A DNA stretch of 64,000 bases from Colwellia sp. RSH04. GTDB taxonomy: Bacteria; Pseudomonadota; Gammaproteobacteria; Enterobacterales; Alteromonadaceae. The stretch spans positions 186,001-250,000 of the forward strand of contig NZ_QXIO01000006.1 in assembly GCF_003545765.1 (NCBI RefSeq). The letters run 5' to 3'. Below, one piece after another: positions 18,740-29,373 of this stretch. Numbering within the stretch: position 1 is the stretch's first letter; every line of letters begins with the position of its first letter. The notes beneath the pieces were generated by a model, which saw only the letters and a program-made list of their open reading frames with translations, had not been told where the DNA came from and made no database searches. The position numbers and the translations under genes are program-made.

Positions 18740-19066
18740 TTATAGGTTTTTATCTAAAAACTCTTTAAGTTGAGTTTTTGATAACGCACCAACTTTAGTA
18801 TCAACCATTTCGCCGTCTTTAAATAATAAAAGCGTTGGGATACCACGTACACCATATTTTGGCGGTGTACCAGAATTTTGATCAATGTTTAGCTTACCAA
18901 CAGTTACTTTGCCTTCGTACTCATCAGCAATATCATCTAATACTGGCGCTATCATTTTACATGGGCCACACCATTCAGCCCAAAAATCAACTAATACTAA
19001 ACCTGATGCTTGTAATACATCTGCTTCAAAACCATCATCAGTTAGCTGAACAATTTTATCGCTCAT
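18740..19066 (-). CDS. trxA: Thioredoxin 1
   Basis: Cytoplasmic dithiol oxidoreductase of 108 residues with the redox motif WCGPC (C33, C36), the cis-proline loop RGIPTLLLF and the buried Asp in VDFWAEW. It reduces ribonucleotide reductase, methionine sulfoxide reductase and other targets. It is divergent from rhlB across 166 bases, the same arrangement as rhlB-trxA-rho in E. coli. Confidence 0.98.
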   Translation of the reverse strand: MSDKIVQLTDDGFEADVLQASGLVLVDFWAEWCGPCKMIAPVLDDIADEYEGKVTVGKLNIDQNSGTPPKYGVRGIPTLLLFKDGEMVDTKVGALSKTQLKEFLDKNL

Positions 19067-19232
19067 TTCTTTCTCCGTAATTTATAGCAATTCGCCATAA
19101 TATTCTTAAATTAACAATAGTATACCCATTAGGATATTTATTGCCTATATTTTCCAACGTGTTTTTTAGTTTACTGGCCGATTAATTGGTTATTAATTAG
19201 TTATTAACTAACTAAGCTGTTAAACTAGCGCA

Positions 19233-20504
19233 ATGAAAAAAACACATACAACTCAAACTAAATTCGCTGACCTAAATCTTGCCCCGCAAGTAGTGACCGG
19301 ATTAGAGGCCATGGGCTTCGAATATTGTACGTCTATTCAGGCAAAATCTTTACCTGTACTTGTTCAAGGCACTGATATAGCAGGCCAAGCACAAACAGGT
19401 GAAGGTAAGACAATTGCTTTTTTAGCGGCTACTTTCCACCAATTATTGCAAAAAGAAGCACCTACTCATAACCAACCTCGCGCTTTGATTATGGCACCAA
19501 CACGTGAATTAGCTATTCAAATTCACCGTGATGCTCTTGAGATGGCTAAAAGCACAGGATTACGCCTTGGTATTGTATATGGGGGCGAAGGTTATGAAAG
19601 TCAACGTTTAGAATTAGAACAAGGCGTAGATATTCTTATTGGCACCTGTGGTCGACTTATCGATTACATGAAACAAGGTGTCTATAATTTAAAAAATATT
19701 GAAGTCATTGTTCTTGATGAAGCGGATCGTATGTTCGATTTAGGCTTTATTAAAGATATTCGCTACATGTTCAATAAAATGCCGCCAGCAACTGAACGTT
19801 TAAGCATGTTGTTCTCTGCAACTTTATCATTTCGTGTTAAAGAGCTTGCTTTTGAACACATGAATGAACCAACCAGTGTTGAAGTGGCACCTGAGCAAAA
19901 GACTAATACACGAATTTCTGAAGAACTATTCTACCCTTCTAACGAAGATAAAATGGCGTTATTGCAAACGCTAATTGAAGAAGAGTGGCCAGAAAAAGCC
20001 ATAATTTTTGCCAATACTAAGCACACTTGTGAAAAACTATATGATCACCTTATCGCTGACAAAATTCGTGTTGGCCTGTTAACTGGTGATGTTGCACAGA
20101 AAAAACGCTTAAAAATATTAGAGCAATTTACTGAAGGACACGTAGATATTCTTGTGGCTACTGATGTGGCAGCCCGAGGGTTACACATTCCAGCAGTAAC
20201 ACATGTATTCAACTATGATTTGCCTGACGATTGTGAAGATTATGTTCACCGTATTGGCCGTACAGGTCGTGCTGGTGAAACTGGTCATGCTATCAGCTTA
20301 GCGTGTGAAGGTTATGTATTTAATTTACCAGCGATTGAACAGTACATTGAACATCCTCTTCCAGTAAGCAAATATGATCATGATGCTTTACTGACTGATT
20401 TACCTAAACCAAAGCCAAGACAGCGTCGTCATAGACCAAATAGCCAACGTAACGGTAATCAAAACAGAAGAACTAATCAAAATCATCGACCTCGTAATAA
20501 TTAA
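19233..20504 (+). CDS. rhlB: ATP-dependent RNA helicase RhlB
   Basis: DEAD-box helicase of 423 residues (E. coli RhlB 421). It has the Q motif F[12 protein letters not shown], Walker [21 protein letters not shown] (FSATLS), and [10 protein letters not shown]. The basic C-terminal tail ([18 protein letters not shown]...) is typical for RNA binding. In E. coli it works in the RNase E degradosome. It is followed after 12 bases by the Ppx/GppA gene, as in the E. coli gppA-rhlB neighbourhood, but in a different order. Confidence 0.97.
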   Translation: MKKTHTTQTKFADLNLAPQVVTGLEAMGFEYCTSIQAKSLPVLVQGTDIAGQAQTGEGKTIAFLAATFHQLLQKEAPTHNQPRALIMAPTRELAIQIHRDALEMAKSTGLRLGIVYGGEGYESQRLELEQGVDILIGTCGRLIDYMKQGVYNLKNIEVIVLDEADRMFDLGFIKDIRYMFNKMPPATERLSMLFSATLSFRVKELAFEHMNEPTSVEVAPEQKTNTRISEELFYPSNEDKMALLQTLIEEEWPEKAIIFANTKHTCEKLYDHLIADKIRVGLLTGDVAQKKRLKILEQFTEGHVDILVATDVAARGLHIPAVTHVFNYDLPDDCEDYVHRIGRTGRAGETGHAISLACEGYVFNLPAIEQYIEHPLPVSKYDHDALLTDLPKPKPRQRRHRPNSQRNGNQNRRTNQNHRPRNN

Positions 20505-20534
20505 GCTTGCAATTGAGTGGTAATAGGTACAACA

Positions 20535-21500
20535 GTGACAGTAGATAATAATATTCCGCAGTATGATAATAGTCATTATGCTGTGGTTGATTTAGGCTCA
20601 AACAGTTTTCATTTACTTATTACCCAACTCATTAACGATGATGTTTATATTGTTAATAAAGTTAAACAAAAAGTGCGTTTAGCCTCAGGCTTAGACAGTC
20701 ACAATATATTAAATCAAGAAGCAATAAGCCGAGGTTTAGATTGCCTAAGTCTCTTTGCTCAGCACCTAGCGAGTATCCCACCAAGTAACATTGTAATTGT
20801 CGCCACGGCTACTTTACGCATTGCAAAAAATGCACAAGATTTTTTGCAGGCCGCTAACCGTATATTGCCTCAACCAATTAATTTACTTTCTGGAGATCAA
20901 GAAGCGCACACAATTTATGCTGGTGCTTCTTGCACTAGCTCTTCGGGTTGCTCTCTTGATAATCGTTTAGTATTAGATATTGGCGGCGCAAGTACCGAAC
21001 TAGTTGTCGGTAAAGGATGTTTGGCTACACAAGCCATTAGCCTCAATATTGGATGTGTCAGCTATAAGAAACAATATTTTGCTGACAACTTGCTGCATGA
21101 AGACAATTTCAATCGAGCGATTACAGCCGCCACAAAAGAAATAAATACCATCGCCCAATCATATATTCAGCAAGGCTGGCAAATAGCGATGGGAAGTTCT
21201 GGTACGATGCAAGCATTAGCAGAAATTTTAACTTACCAACAAGAAGAAGCCATTATTACCTTGACGGTTCTTGAGGATGTTAAAAGCAAATTGATGCATT
21301 GCCATCACATGGATAAGATTGAAATTTCAGGATTAAGAGCCGATAGAATACCCGTGTTAGCAAGTGGTTTGTGTATTTTAATCGCACTCTTTCACTGCCT
21401 TAATATTAAAGAGTTAGTGATCTCTACAGGCGCTTTGCGAGAAGGTTTGTTATTTTCTCTCTTACCAGAAAGAAATTCACTTACCTTGATTAAACAATAG
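20535..21500 (+). CDS. Short Ppx/GppA family phosphatase
   Basis: Exopolyphosphatase/pppGpp phosphatase family protein. The N-terminal acetate kinase-like fold has VVDLGSNSFHLLI, then GDQEAHTIYAGA, VLDIGGASTELVV and the late GSSGTMQALAEI motif. It is only about 320 residues, whereas E. coli GppA is 494, so the C-terminal HD-like domain is missing. The substrate (pppGpp or polyphosphate) cannot be told from sequence. An in-frame GTG at 20517 would add six codons, but the GTG at 20535 has a better ribosome site (AATAGG, 8 bases away). Position after rhlB favours GppA ancestry. Confidence 0.87.
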   Translation: MTVDNNIPQYDNSHYAVVDLGSNSFHLLITQLINDDVYIVNKVKQKVRLASGLDSHNILNQEAISRGLDCLSLFAQHLASIPPSNIVIVATATLRIAKNAQDFLQAANRILPQPINLLSGDQEAHTIYAGASCTSSSGCSLDNRLVLDIGGASTELVVGKGCLATQAISLNIGCVSYKKQYFADNLLHEDNFNRAITAATKEINTIAQSYIQQGWQIAMGSSGTMQALAEILTYQQEEAIITLTVLEDVKSKLMHCHHMDKIEISGLRADRIPVLASGLCILIALFHCLNIKELVISTGALREGLLFSLLPERNSLTLIKQ

Positions 21501-21779
21501 CGTTCTAAAATAGAATACTGCTATAGGTATTTCTAGCAAGGCATAACTTAGTAAGGTAAACCAAAACCAATTCACATCAGTAAACAGTAAACTAAATATT
21601 TGCCCTGTCCCCCAGTATTTATAGCCTACAATCATTAAAGCAAAGCATGATGCTATTGTATCTAACCAAGCGACTTTGTTTATATCTAACCCCGCAACTT
21701 TTGGATAGATGGAAAAATAAGCGACGATAATAATAACAATGTTTAATACAATAATGGCTAGTTCAGCATCAATATTCAC
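21477..21779 (-). CDS. Small membrane protein of unknown function
   Basis: A 100-residue hydrophobic protein with about three transmembrane helices (residues 7-26, 40-56, 70-92). I do not recognise a family. It starts at GTG with a strong ribosome site, AAGGAG, six bases upstream, which supports it as a true gene. Its 3' end overlaps the convergent Ppx/GppA gene by 24 bases. It lies downstream of the TetR gene, 32 bases away, so it may share that transcript. Confidence 0.7.
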   Translation of the reverse strand: MNIDAELAIIVLNIVIIIVAYFSIYPKVAGLDINKVAWLDTIASCFALMIVGYKYWGTGQIFSLLFTDVNWFWFTLLSYALLEIPIAVFYFRTLLFNQGK

Positions 21780-21811
21780 TTATTGCTCCTTGTTTACCCA
21801 ATAAAACTTCA

Positions 21812-22414
21812 TTATATGCCACCTTCTTCTTTTTCTTTTTCTTTTTCTTTGGCACATTGCTTTTTATTTATCGATGACGCCTTAACTGCACATTGACATG
21901 CCTGTAAAATCTCATCACTAAAGTCATTATTTTCTATTGCTCGAGCAATAGCTAAGCCACCAATCATCATCACTGAGTTTTGAATCGCTAGTTGTCTATC
22001 TTGTGTCAAATCCTGTGTCTGCTGGATAAATTTCTCAAAGATATCGGTGTAAGCCGCCCTTACAGTAGCATCTTGTTGGTTAATATCAGAGACAAGAAAA
22101 GCAAGTGGACAGGCCTGCTCAGTAATATCATTTATATGTTGAACACTTAGATAACTTAGCGCAAGTTGTTGTAAATCATTGCGCGTATTTGTTGATATTC
22201 GTTGTTGCGCTACTTTTGACGCCTTCGCTAGAGCTTGGGCATACAAATCGCTTTTTGATGAAAAGTGACTATAAAATGCTCCGCGAGTCATCTTGGCTTT
22301 TTCCATGACCTGATCAATAGAGACTTGCTCAAACCCTTGATGGGTAAACAACAAGGCTGCACTTTGTAAAATCTTATCTTTAGATTGCGCTTTATGCGTT
22401 TTATTCCATGCCAT
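21812..22414 (-). CDS. TetR/AcrR family transcriptional regulator
   Basis: A 200-residue regulator. The N-terminal helix-turn-helix domain is typical: ILQSAALLFTHQGFEQVSIDQVMEKA then GAFYSHFSSKSDLY. The C-terminal ligand domain resembles that of YxaF/LmrA-like or NemR-like regulators (CPLAFLVSDIN). The last residues are a lysine-glutamate run (KEKEKEKEE) encoded by a short TTTTTC repeat, which may vary in length. It is divergent from the glutathione transferase gene, with a palindrome between them, so it probably represses that gene and itself. Confidence 0.9.
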   Translation of the reverse strand: MAWNKTHKAQSKDKILQSAALLFTHQGFEQVSIDQVMEKAKMTRGAFYSHFSSKSDLYAQALAKASKVAQQRISTNTRNDLQQLALSYLSVQHINDITEQACPLAFLVSDINQQDATVRAAYTDIFEKFIQQTQDLTQDRQLAIQNSVMMIGGLAIARAIENNDFSDEILQACQCAVKASSINKKQCAKEKEKEKEEGGI

Positions 22415-22456
22415 AGGCTTATCTCAGTATAAAAATAAATAATCTCACAAAAATAA

Positions 22457-22476
22457 AATATGTTCTTGAACATATT
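22457..22476. promoter_or_regulatory. Putative TetR operator in the divergent tetR-gst region
   Basis: Near-perfect palindrome: 9-base arms AATATGTTC and GAACATATT around a TT centre. It is placed 43 bases from the regulator start and about 57 from the transferase start, as expected for an operator that controls both. Confidence 0.7.
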
Positions 22477-22532
22477 GTCAAGTACTCTACATTAGTAATC
22501 AGCTAAATAATACATTAATAAAAGGAATGGTT

Positions 22533-23189
22533 ATGTCAGATACAGTTTTACAAATTTATGGACCAGACTTCTCTAACTTTGTGCGCAGCGTCGCGCTAGT
22601 TTGTGAAGAGAAGCAAGTACCTTATCAAACAGGCTTTAATGTTCATGGTGAAAAAGTGGAATATAAAAGTGAGCAGCACCTTCAGCTGCACCCTTTTGGC
22701 AAGCTACCGATACTAATCCACAATGATTTGGTATTACCTGAGACCGCAAGTATTTGTCGATATATTGATGCAAACTTTACTGGTGTTAAACTGCAACCTG
22801 AATCAGCACAGAGTAAAGCAGATCATGATGCCTTATGTGCTATTATTTCTATAGATATAGATAAAGCTATTGTTAGGGATTATTTACTTGAGTTTGTTTT
22901 TCCCAAAGGCGAGAACGCAACACCGCGCATGGATATGATTGAACAAGCTAAACCACAAGTTATAGCTGCCCTGTCTGTATTATCCAAAGAGATTAAACAG
23001 AGAAAACTGCTTGGTTCGACACAACTCTCTATTGCCGACGCACTCATCGCACCAATGATTCATTATCTTTCATGTTTACCGGCTCCACTTAATTTACTGA
23101 TTCAATTTCCTGATATCGAGGCTTATTTAGCACATTTAATGACTCACGCTTCATGTCAGAAGATCCTTGTCGCGAAAGATCTAGTTTAA
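22533..23189 (+). CDS. Glutathione S-transferase family protein
   Basis: A 218-residue protein. The N-terminal thioredoxin-like domain (LQIYGPDFSNFVRSVALVCEEKQVPY) contains the glutathione-contacting HPFGKLPIL and ETASICRYID segments. An all-helical C-terminal domain includes LGSTQLSIADALIAPMIHYL, the GST N-capping motif. It probably detoxifies an electrophile sensed by the neighbouring TetR protein; the substrate is unknown. I start at the second ATG (22533) because AAAGGA lies six bases before it, and the ATG at 22527 has no room for a ribosome site. Confidence 0.9.
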   Translation: MSDTVLQIYGPDFSNFVRSVALVCEEKQVPYQTGFNVHGEKVEYKSEQHLQLHPFGKLPILIHNDLVLPETASICRYIDANFTGVKLQPESAQSKADHDALCAIISIDIDKAIVRDYLLEFVFPKGENATPRMDMIEQAKPQVIAALSVLSKEIKQRKLLGSTQLSIADALIAPMIHYLSCLPAPLNLLIQFPDIEAYLAHLMTHASCQKILVAKDLV

Positions 23190-23283
23190 TACCATACTCT
23201 GCAATCAATGCCTTGCCTACATGGATGTAGAGGTTTTTCGGTTATGTTTGGAGCATATAATCTGTACCTCTAAGCCTTCAAAT

Positions 23284-23319
23284 TCTCGCTTGAGATCACT
23301 TTCTTATATGAATTGGTAT
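23284..23319 (+). repeat. Dispersed intergenic repeat, copy A
   Basis: The core CACTTTCTTATATGAATTGG (23297-23316) with TAT after it is found again on the opposite strand at 59202-59237; CTCGCT precedes both copies at a similar distance. It lies between the transferase gene and hemB. Confidence 0.65.
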
Positions 23320-23340
23320 AAAACCTCGTTAGTAAAGTAC

Positions 23341-23364
23341 AAAAAAGGGAGCTAAACGCTCCCT
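23341..23364 (-). terminator. Intrinsic terminator after hemB
   Basis: Stem GGGAGC / GCTCCC with loop TAAAC, followed on the minus strand by six T. It is 20 bases past the hemB stop and ends the tat-hemB gene run. Confidence 0.85.
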
Positions 23365-23383
23365 CTGTTTTATAACGAATAGC

Positions 23384-24424
<1,041 letters not shown>

Positions 24425-24442
24425 TTACTTTCCTAAAATGCG

Positions 24443-26347
24443 TTATGTTATGGCCTGTTGATTATCTTCACTTTCGATTTCAACAAGCCTATGTTCTTGT
24501 GTTTGGTTACGACCGCTTCTTTTCGCTGTATATAGCGCTTTATCGGCTCCCGCAAAAATGTGTTCAGGTTGAACACCTTTTTGCTGCTGATAAGTGCAAA
24601 CACCGCAACTTATCGTGACAGGTAATGATAACTCTTGATATAAAAAAGCCTGTTTAGCGATATTTTCACGAAGACTTTCAGCCAAAGAGAATGCGCCTTG
24701 GCTATCAGTTTCTGGTAAAATTAAGCAAAACTCTTCACCACCGTAGCGAAAAGCAAGATCAGAATTTCTTTTTAAACATTGTTTAATATGACCACTTAAC
24801 CATACCAAACATTGATCACCAGCTAAATGACCATAATCATCATTAACTCGTTTAAAATGATCTATATCAATGACCACAAGACTCAGTGGAGTCAAATTTC
24901 GTTTACTGCGACGATATTCAGCTAATATTTTTTGATCGTAAAAACGACGGTTATGTAACCCAGTTAATTCATCTAATATATTTTTACGTTCTAGTTCTTG
25001 ATTTACTTCTTCAAGCTCTTGTAAGGCGATATTTAACTCTAAAGTTCGTTCTTGCACCCTTTGTTCTAGCACTTCTTGATTTTCTTGTTGAAGCGTCAAT
25101 AACTGCTCTTGTGTCGTTTCAGAAACCTTAGCGTTTGCTAGTGCCTCTTTTTGTGCCGTTTCTTTATCTTGTACTTGATAAAAATATTGGCGACTTAAAA
25201 TAAAAGTTAATAAAAAAGCATCAATCCAAAATATTGTAATATAGATCGTTGTTTTGTATTGCGCCATCCCTATATCTACCCAATTGGTTGCTACAATTAT
25301 TACTAACATAGACATTAACTTAACAACCATAATTGCACTAAACAGTAAAGCGAGGCGCTCTCGTAAACGATATAAATAAAAACCAATCGCAGCTAAAAAT
25401 ATAATCGTGAAACTGTGCATTATCATCACAGCAGTAACATCAATATAAACCGGTGTGAATAAACTGATTGGTAAAAATGAGGTAAATAACCAAATGACCC
25501 ATTGCACATATTGGTGCAATTGATTGTTAAGCTCTTTTAACTTAAAAACTCTTACTGTAAATAACAATAAAATGATAGTTGATATCGCTACAAGAAGCGG
25601 GACTTCAATACCTCGAAGTGAGTTATATTGAGGGAATAAGTAATAGAGGTTTAACCCTAAAATAGCACTTAGGGTCAATGTGCGGCACAATAAATAACCA
25701 AATAGCAATAAGACAGTATGTTTTTTAATAGCCAAATAAAGAAGCAGTAAGGCAAAGGTCAAACAAAAAATACCGCCTAAACCTAAACCTAGCTTAAAGT
25801 TGGCTACATGAGTACTTTCAATAAAGCCACTTTGGTTATATATCAATAAAGAACTTCGCAAGTGGCTTGCACTTTTCAAACGCAATAAGACATTAACAGC
25901 CTCTTTTGCCGATAAACTTAATTCCACCTTTAAGGTATTATTTGCTTGTTGCGTAAACGGTAATAACACTAATTCATTGTTATCACCTAAATATAGAAGT
26001 TCTACATTTGATATTCTGACTTGATTTTTTAAGGTGATAAAAGCTGATTGACGTAAATTGGAATCATTAATGATTTGAAAAGCCATCAAATTAATACCAG
26101 GTTGATAAGCTAAATCGCCATTGAATGCTTCAACAATAGACCAATGATTTCGTCCTGAAAAAAAATCAAAAACCGCTTGTTGTTCCTCTTTCTCTGTTAT
26201 TACAGAGTAGTTAACCATCCCTACGTTTTGATATGCTTCACTTAGTGAAAAGCGGGGAATGTCAGATAGGGGCTGTTCTGCTCGTATTGAAATAGAGAGC
26301 ATAAGAAAACAAAGTAGTATGAGTAATCGGTTATTTACATAGGACAT
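24443..26347 (-). CDS. Membrane diguanylate cyclase with 7TMR-DISM sensor
   Basis: A 634-residue signalling enzyme. A signal sequence is followed by a periplasmic 7TMR-DISMED2-like beta domain (about residues 30-170). Seven transmembrane helices come next (about 185-385), then a coiled coil (EALANAKVSETTQEQ...LEELEEVNQELERK) and a GGDEF domain with active GGEEF at 536-540. The inhibitory site RNSD at 527-530 is intact, so it should make cyclic di-GMP with product inhibition. The ligand of the periplasmic domain is unknown. Its start overlaps tatD by 13 bases. Confidence 0.92.
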   Translation of the reverse strand: MSYVNNRLLILLCFLMLSISIRAEQPLSDIPRFSLSEAYQNVGMVNYSVITEKEEQQAVFDFFSGRNHWSIVEAFNGDLAYQPGINLMAFQIINDSNLRQSAFITLKNQVRISNVELLYLGDNNELVLLPFTQQANNTLKVELSLSAKEAVNVLLRLKSASHLRSSLLIYNQSGFIESTHVANFKLGLGLGGIFCLTFALLLLYLAIKKHTVLLLFGYLLCRTLTLSAILGLNLYYLFPQYNSLRGIEVPLLVAISTIILLLFTVRVFKLKELNNQLHQYVQWVIWLFTSFLPISLFTPVYIDVTAVMIMHSFTIIFLAAIGFYLYRLRERLALLFSAIMVVKLMSMLVIIVATNWVDIGMAQYKTTIYITIFWIDAFLLTFILSRQYFYQVQDKETAQKEALANAKVSETTQEQLLTLQQENQEVLEQRVQERTLELNIALQELEEVNQELERKNILDELTGLHNRRFYDQKILAEYRRSKRNLTPLSLVVIDIDHFKRVNDDYGHLAGDQCLVWLSGHIKQCLKRNSDLAFRYGGEEFCLILPETDSQGAFSLAESLRENIAKQAFLYQELSLPVTISCGVCTYQQQKGVQPEHIFAGADKALYTAKRSGRNQTQEHRLVEIESEDNQQAIT

Positions 26348-27135
26348 AACTCAAACACCTTACGTGCGTTCTTATTTGTACAGCTTTCAATTTCATCAAC
26401 CTCTTTACCGGTTATTGATGCAATTTCAGTGAGAACATAACTTAAATAGCTAGGTTCATTCCTACTGCTTTTAGGTCGTGGCCTAATCGTTCTTGGCGTT
26501 AAATATGGAGCATCAGTTTCAATCAATAACCTATCGAGTGGAATTAAACTAATAATATCTCGTAACTCTTTACCTCGGCGTTCATCGCATAACCACCCCG
26601 TAATGCCTATATACATACCCACAGAAATACACTTTTCTAATTCTTCCCTACTTCCTGTAAAGCAATGAGAGATCATTGCAGGGACGCGGTCAATATAAGG
26701 TTTTAATATAGCAAACCAAGGCTCAAATGCATCACGTTGGTGTAAAAATAACGGCATTGACAGTTGTTCCGCTAATTTCACTTGTTGTTGAAATACCTTT
26801 TGCTGCTGTTTAGGTGCGGAAAAGTTGCGATTAAAGTCTAGTCCGCACTCACCTATCGCTTTCACATGATCAAATTTGGCAAGGTTTGCCAATTCTTCTA
26901 GATAACTTTCAGTGACATGATCTGCATCATGGGGGTGAACACCTGCTGTACAAGACAGGTAATTGGGGAAATCATTATGATATTGCTGACACAAGGCTAA
27001 AGCTTTTTCACTTTCAGCAACGCTTGTGCCAGTAATAATAAGGTGATTGATATTTGCTTGTTGGGCGCGTATTAGCACCTCTTCACGATCTTTGTCAAAA
27101 CGCTGATTGGTTAAGTTGACACCGATATCAATCAC
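26335..27135 (-). CDS. tatD: TatD family deoxyribonuclease
   Basis: Metal-dependent TIM-barrel nuclease, 266 residues. The start MIDIGVNLTNQRFDKDREEV and GECGLDFNRNFSAP, HCFTGSREEL, GITGWLCDERRG and IETDAPYLTPR closely follow E. coli TatD, including metal-binding His in HPHDAD and Asp in ETDAP. E. coli TatD has 3'-5' exonuclease activity and is not needed for Tat transport. It follows the tatABC genes, separated from tatC by one unknown gene. Confidence 0.95.
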   Translation of the reverse strand: MIDIGVNLTNQRFDKDREEVLIRAQQANINHLIITGTSVAESEKALALCQQYHNDFPNYLSCTAGVHPHDADHVTESYLEELANLAKFDHVKAIGECGLDFNRNFSAPKQQQKVFQQQVKLAEQLSMPLFLHQRDAFEPWFAILKPYIDRVPAMISHCFTGSREELEKCISVGMYIGITGWLCDERRGKELRDIISLIPLDRLLIETDAPYLTPRTIRPRPKSSRNEPSYLSYVLTEIASITGKEVDEIESCTNKNARKVFELCPM

Positions 27136-27146
27136 AACAAATATCG

Positions 27147-27716
27147 CTATTTAATACGCCTAACACGTATACGTTTATTTTCATTAGCTTTTTTCAAATA
27201 AATGGCATTCAACGCACCGGTTTCAAGAATAATTTCATCACCGACTTTCAATCTTAGCTTGCCGCTATCTTTTTGCTGCCATTGCTGACCATTATCAAGA
27301 GTAACTTTCAATTGACCGCGCATTAATTTACTAACCTGAGTTATTTTAGCGGTTATCTCTGTAACTTCTGCAGCCTTTTCTTCATCGGTTTTCACTAAGT
27401 GTGACTTTGCAAAGTCATCATCCGATTTTTCAGGCTTAGCCGCTTTTGACGTTGCTTGAATGTCTGGTTTTGGCTTGCTAACAGGGGCAATAATCTTTGC
27501 CGTACTACTTGGTTGAACTGCCCTTTTAGGCGTTTGAGTAACAGAAACTGATAGCTGTGAAGCAAGAAGATCGAAACAGTTAAGGCGTAAAGAGTCATCT
27601 TGCTCTTGAGCGCATTGCTGTACTGCCATTGTTAGATTTTGCTCATCTTTTGCGTTCGCCATAGACATAACACCACTAAGCGCAACTGCGGCAATAGCTA
27701 AATTTACTGTTTTCAT
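27147..27716 (-). CDS. Predicted periplasmic protein of unknown function in the tat operon
   Basis: A 189-residue protein with a Sec signal peptide (MKTVNLAIAAVALSGVMSMANA). A short Cys-containing segment follows (CAQEQDDSLRLNCFDLLA, reminiscent of the type VI-associated VasI-like start), then a Lys/Pro-rich linker. The C-terminal beta domain reads ITAKITQVSKLMRGQLKVTLDNG...LKVGDEI and ends with a basic tail (KRIRVRRIK). It is two bases after tatC and 11 before tatD, so it is in the operon. No function is assigned; the pair of cysteines may form a disulfide. Confidence 0.8.
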   Translation of the reverse strand: MKTVNLAIAAVALSGVMSMANAKDEQNLTMAVQQCAQEQDDSLRLNCFDLLASQLSVSVTQTPKRAVQPSSTAKIIAPVSKPKPDIQATSKAAKPEKSDDDFAKSHLVKTDEEKAAEVTEITAKITQVSKLMRGQLKVTLDNGQQWQQKDSGKLRLKVGDEIILETGALNAIYLKKANENKRIRVRRIK

Positions 27717-27718
27717 TA

Positions 27719-28477
27719 TTATTCCTTAACCTGTGAATCTGATTCATCTTCCTCTTCATTATAATGAAGAGAAGCTATTATTATTCCTACTTCGAATAAT
27801 AGCAACATGGGTACTGCTAACATGGTTTGAGAAATAACATCAGGAGGGGTTAACAACATACCTATTACGAAAGCGCCGACAACAATATAAGGTCTCTTTG
27901 CACGTAAACTATTTGGGCTAGTCATTCCTGTCCAACACATTAAAATAATAGCAATGGGAATCTCAAAGGCCGCACCAAAAGCAAAAAACAATTTTAAAAC
28001 AAAATCTAAATAACTGCTGATATCCGTTGCAATAACCACACCTTCTGGCGCTACTGACGTAAAAAAAGCAAACACCACGGGAAATACAACAAAATAGGCA
28101 AATGCGATACCACTATAAAATAACAATGTTGAACCAAACATTAGAGGTGCAACTAATCGCTTTTCATTTTTATATAAACCAGGGGCTACAAATGACCAAA
28201 TTTGATAAAGGATATAAGGCATGGCTATAAAGAAAGAAAGCACAATGGTTAACTTAAACGGTGCAAAAAAAGGTGATGCTACATCGGTTGCAATCATTTG
28301 CGAGCCTGATGGCATAGTAGATAGTAGCGGTTGAGCTAGGTATTGATAAATATCTTGTGCGAAATACACTAAACAGCAAAAGACGATTAATACGCCCAGC
28401 ACTGAGCGCAATAAACGGTTTCTTAACTCTAATAAATGATCGAAAAGTGTGGCACTAGGCTTTTGAATGGTTGTCAT
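27719..28477 (-). CDS. tatC: Sec-independent protein translocase TatC
   Basis: Inner-membrane receptor of the twin-arginine pathway, 252 residues with six transmembrane helices. It has the conserved N-terminal [15 protein letters not shown] and the loop motif [12 protein letters not shown], which contribute to signal-peptide recognition. The acidic C-terminus ([10 protein letters not shown]) is cytoplasmic. Its ATG overlaps the tatB stop by one base, and a 2-base gap leads to the next gene. Confidence 0.97.
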   Translation of the reverse strand: MTTIQKPSATLFDHLLELRNRLLRSVLGVLIVFCCLVYFAQDIYQYLAQPLLSTMPSGSQMIATDVASPFFAPFKLTIVLSFFIAMPYILYQIWSFVAPGLYKNEKRLVAPLMFGSTLLFYSGIAFAYFVVFPVVFAFFTSVAPEGVVIATDISSYLDFVLKLFFAFGAAFEIPIAIILMCWTGMTSPNSLRAKRPYIVVGAFVIGMLLTPPDVISQTMLAVPMLLLFEVGIIIASLHYNEEEDESDSQVKE

Positions 28478-28926
28478 TATTTAGGCTTTTCTGGGCTCTC
28501 TATTTGTGCAGCTTCGCTTTCATGCTGAACTTCATTTTTTTCAGAATCTACAGCAGGCTCTTGCTGAGCTGATGCTTTTGATGAGCCTGCTAACGATGAT
28601 GATATCATTGAATCTAAAGGCTCAGTATTCACCTTTTTGAATGGCTCAGTTACCATATCAGTTGCTTCTTGCAATGACTTGAGAGACTCAGCCACTTCTG
28701 GACTCAAGTTTTTCATGTCTGCCTGTTCAGCTTTTTTCAAATTGGCATGTAATTCATTAATACGTAATTCTTCGGTTAATTCAGTTTTCACTGCATCACT
28801 AAATTTACGTACACCACCAATCCAGCCTCGAATAGTTCGAATAGCAACAGGCAGTCGCTCAGGTCCTAATATCACTAGACCCATAATGCCAATGATCATT
28901 AATTCCCAAAAGCCAATATCAAACAT
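28477..28926 (-). CDS. tatB: Sec-independent protein translocase TatB
   Basis: A 149-residue single-span protein with [30 protein letters not shown], the hallmark N-terminal helix with E8 and the GPERLP hinge. An amphipathic helix and an Ala/Glu/Lys-rich tail follow. It forms the substrate receptor with TatC. It lies three bases after tatA in the operon. Confidence 0.96.
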   Translation of the reverse strand: MFDIGFWELMIIGIMGLVILGPERLPVAIRTIRGWIGGVRKFSDAVKTELTEELRINELHANLKKAEQADMKNLSPEVAESLKSLQEATDMVTEPFKKVNTEPLDSMISSSLAGSSKASAQQEPAVDSEKNEVQHESEAAQIESPEKPK

Positions 28927-28929
28927 TTA

Positions 28930-29172
28930 CTACGCCTGATTTTTTTCGTTAACTTTTTCACTTTCATTAGCCGTTGCCGAAGAATTATCAGCTAATGTTT
29001 CTGAAGATTTTTCCGCTGACTTTGCTTTTTCAGCATCATCACTAACGGCATTTTTAAAACCTTTAATCGCAGAACCAAGGTCACCACCTAAGTTACGTAA
29101 TTTTTTTGTACCAAATAACAATACGACAATTACGGCAATAATCACTAATTGCCAAATACCGATACCACCCAT
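28930..29172 (-). CDS. tatA: Sec-independent protein translocase TatA
   Basis: An 80-residue pore-forming Tat subunit: [40 protein letters not shown], with the FGTKKLR hinge and amphipathic helix. I start it at 29172, where AGGAG lies eight bases upstream. An in-frame ATG at 29205 would add 11 residues and place the ribosome site inside the gene. It is the first gene of tatABC-unknown-tatD-cyclase-hemB. Confidence 0.95.
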   Translation of the reverse strand: MGGIGIWQLVIIAVIVVLLFGTKKLRNLGGDLGSAIKGFKNAVSDDAEKAKSAEKSSETLADNSSATANESEKVNEKNQA

Positions 29173-29326
29173 AAAAGAACTCCTATTGACTAACTTAGCT
29201 GGCATTATATACCTAAATGGCTACAGTAAACGAGCAAAAGCATTCACAGAACGAAAAAATCATGCGATAAAACAAATTTTAATCTGATTGTTTACTCATT
29301 AACGACCAATAACGAATCACAAGATC

Positions 29327-29353
29327 AAAAAAGCCGACAATAAGTCGGCTTTT
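29327..29353 (-). terminator. Intrinsic terminator after rpoH
   Basis: Stem AAAAGCCGAC / GTCGGCTTTT with a 5-base loop and a minus-strand T-run, 20 bases after the rpoH stop. Confidence 0.87.
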
Positions 29354-29373
29354 ACTTAAAATGTTCTGTAAAA

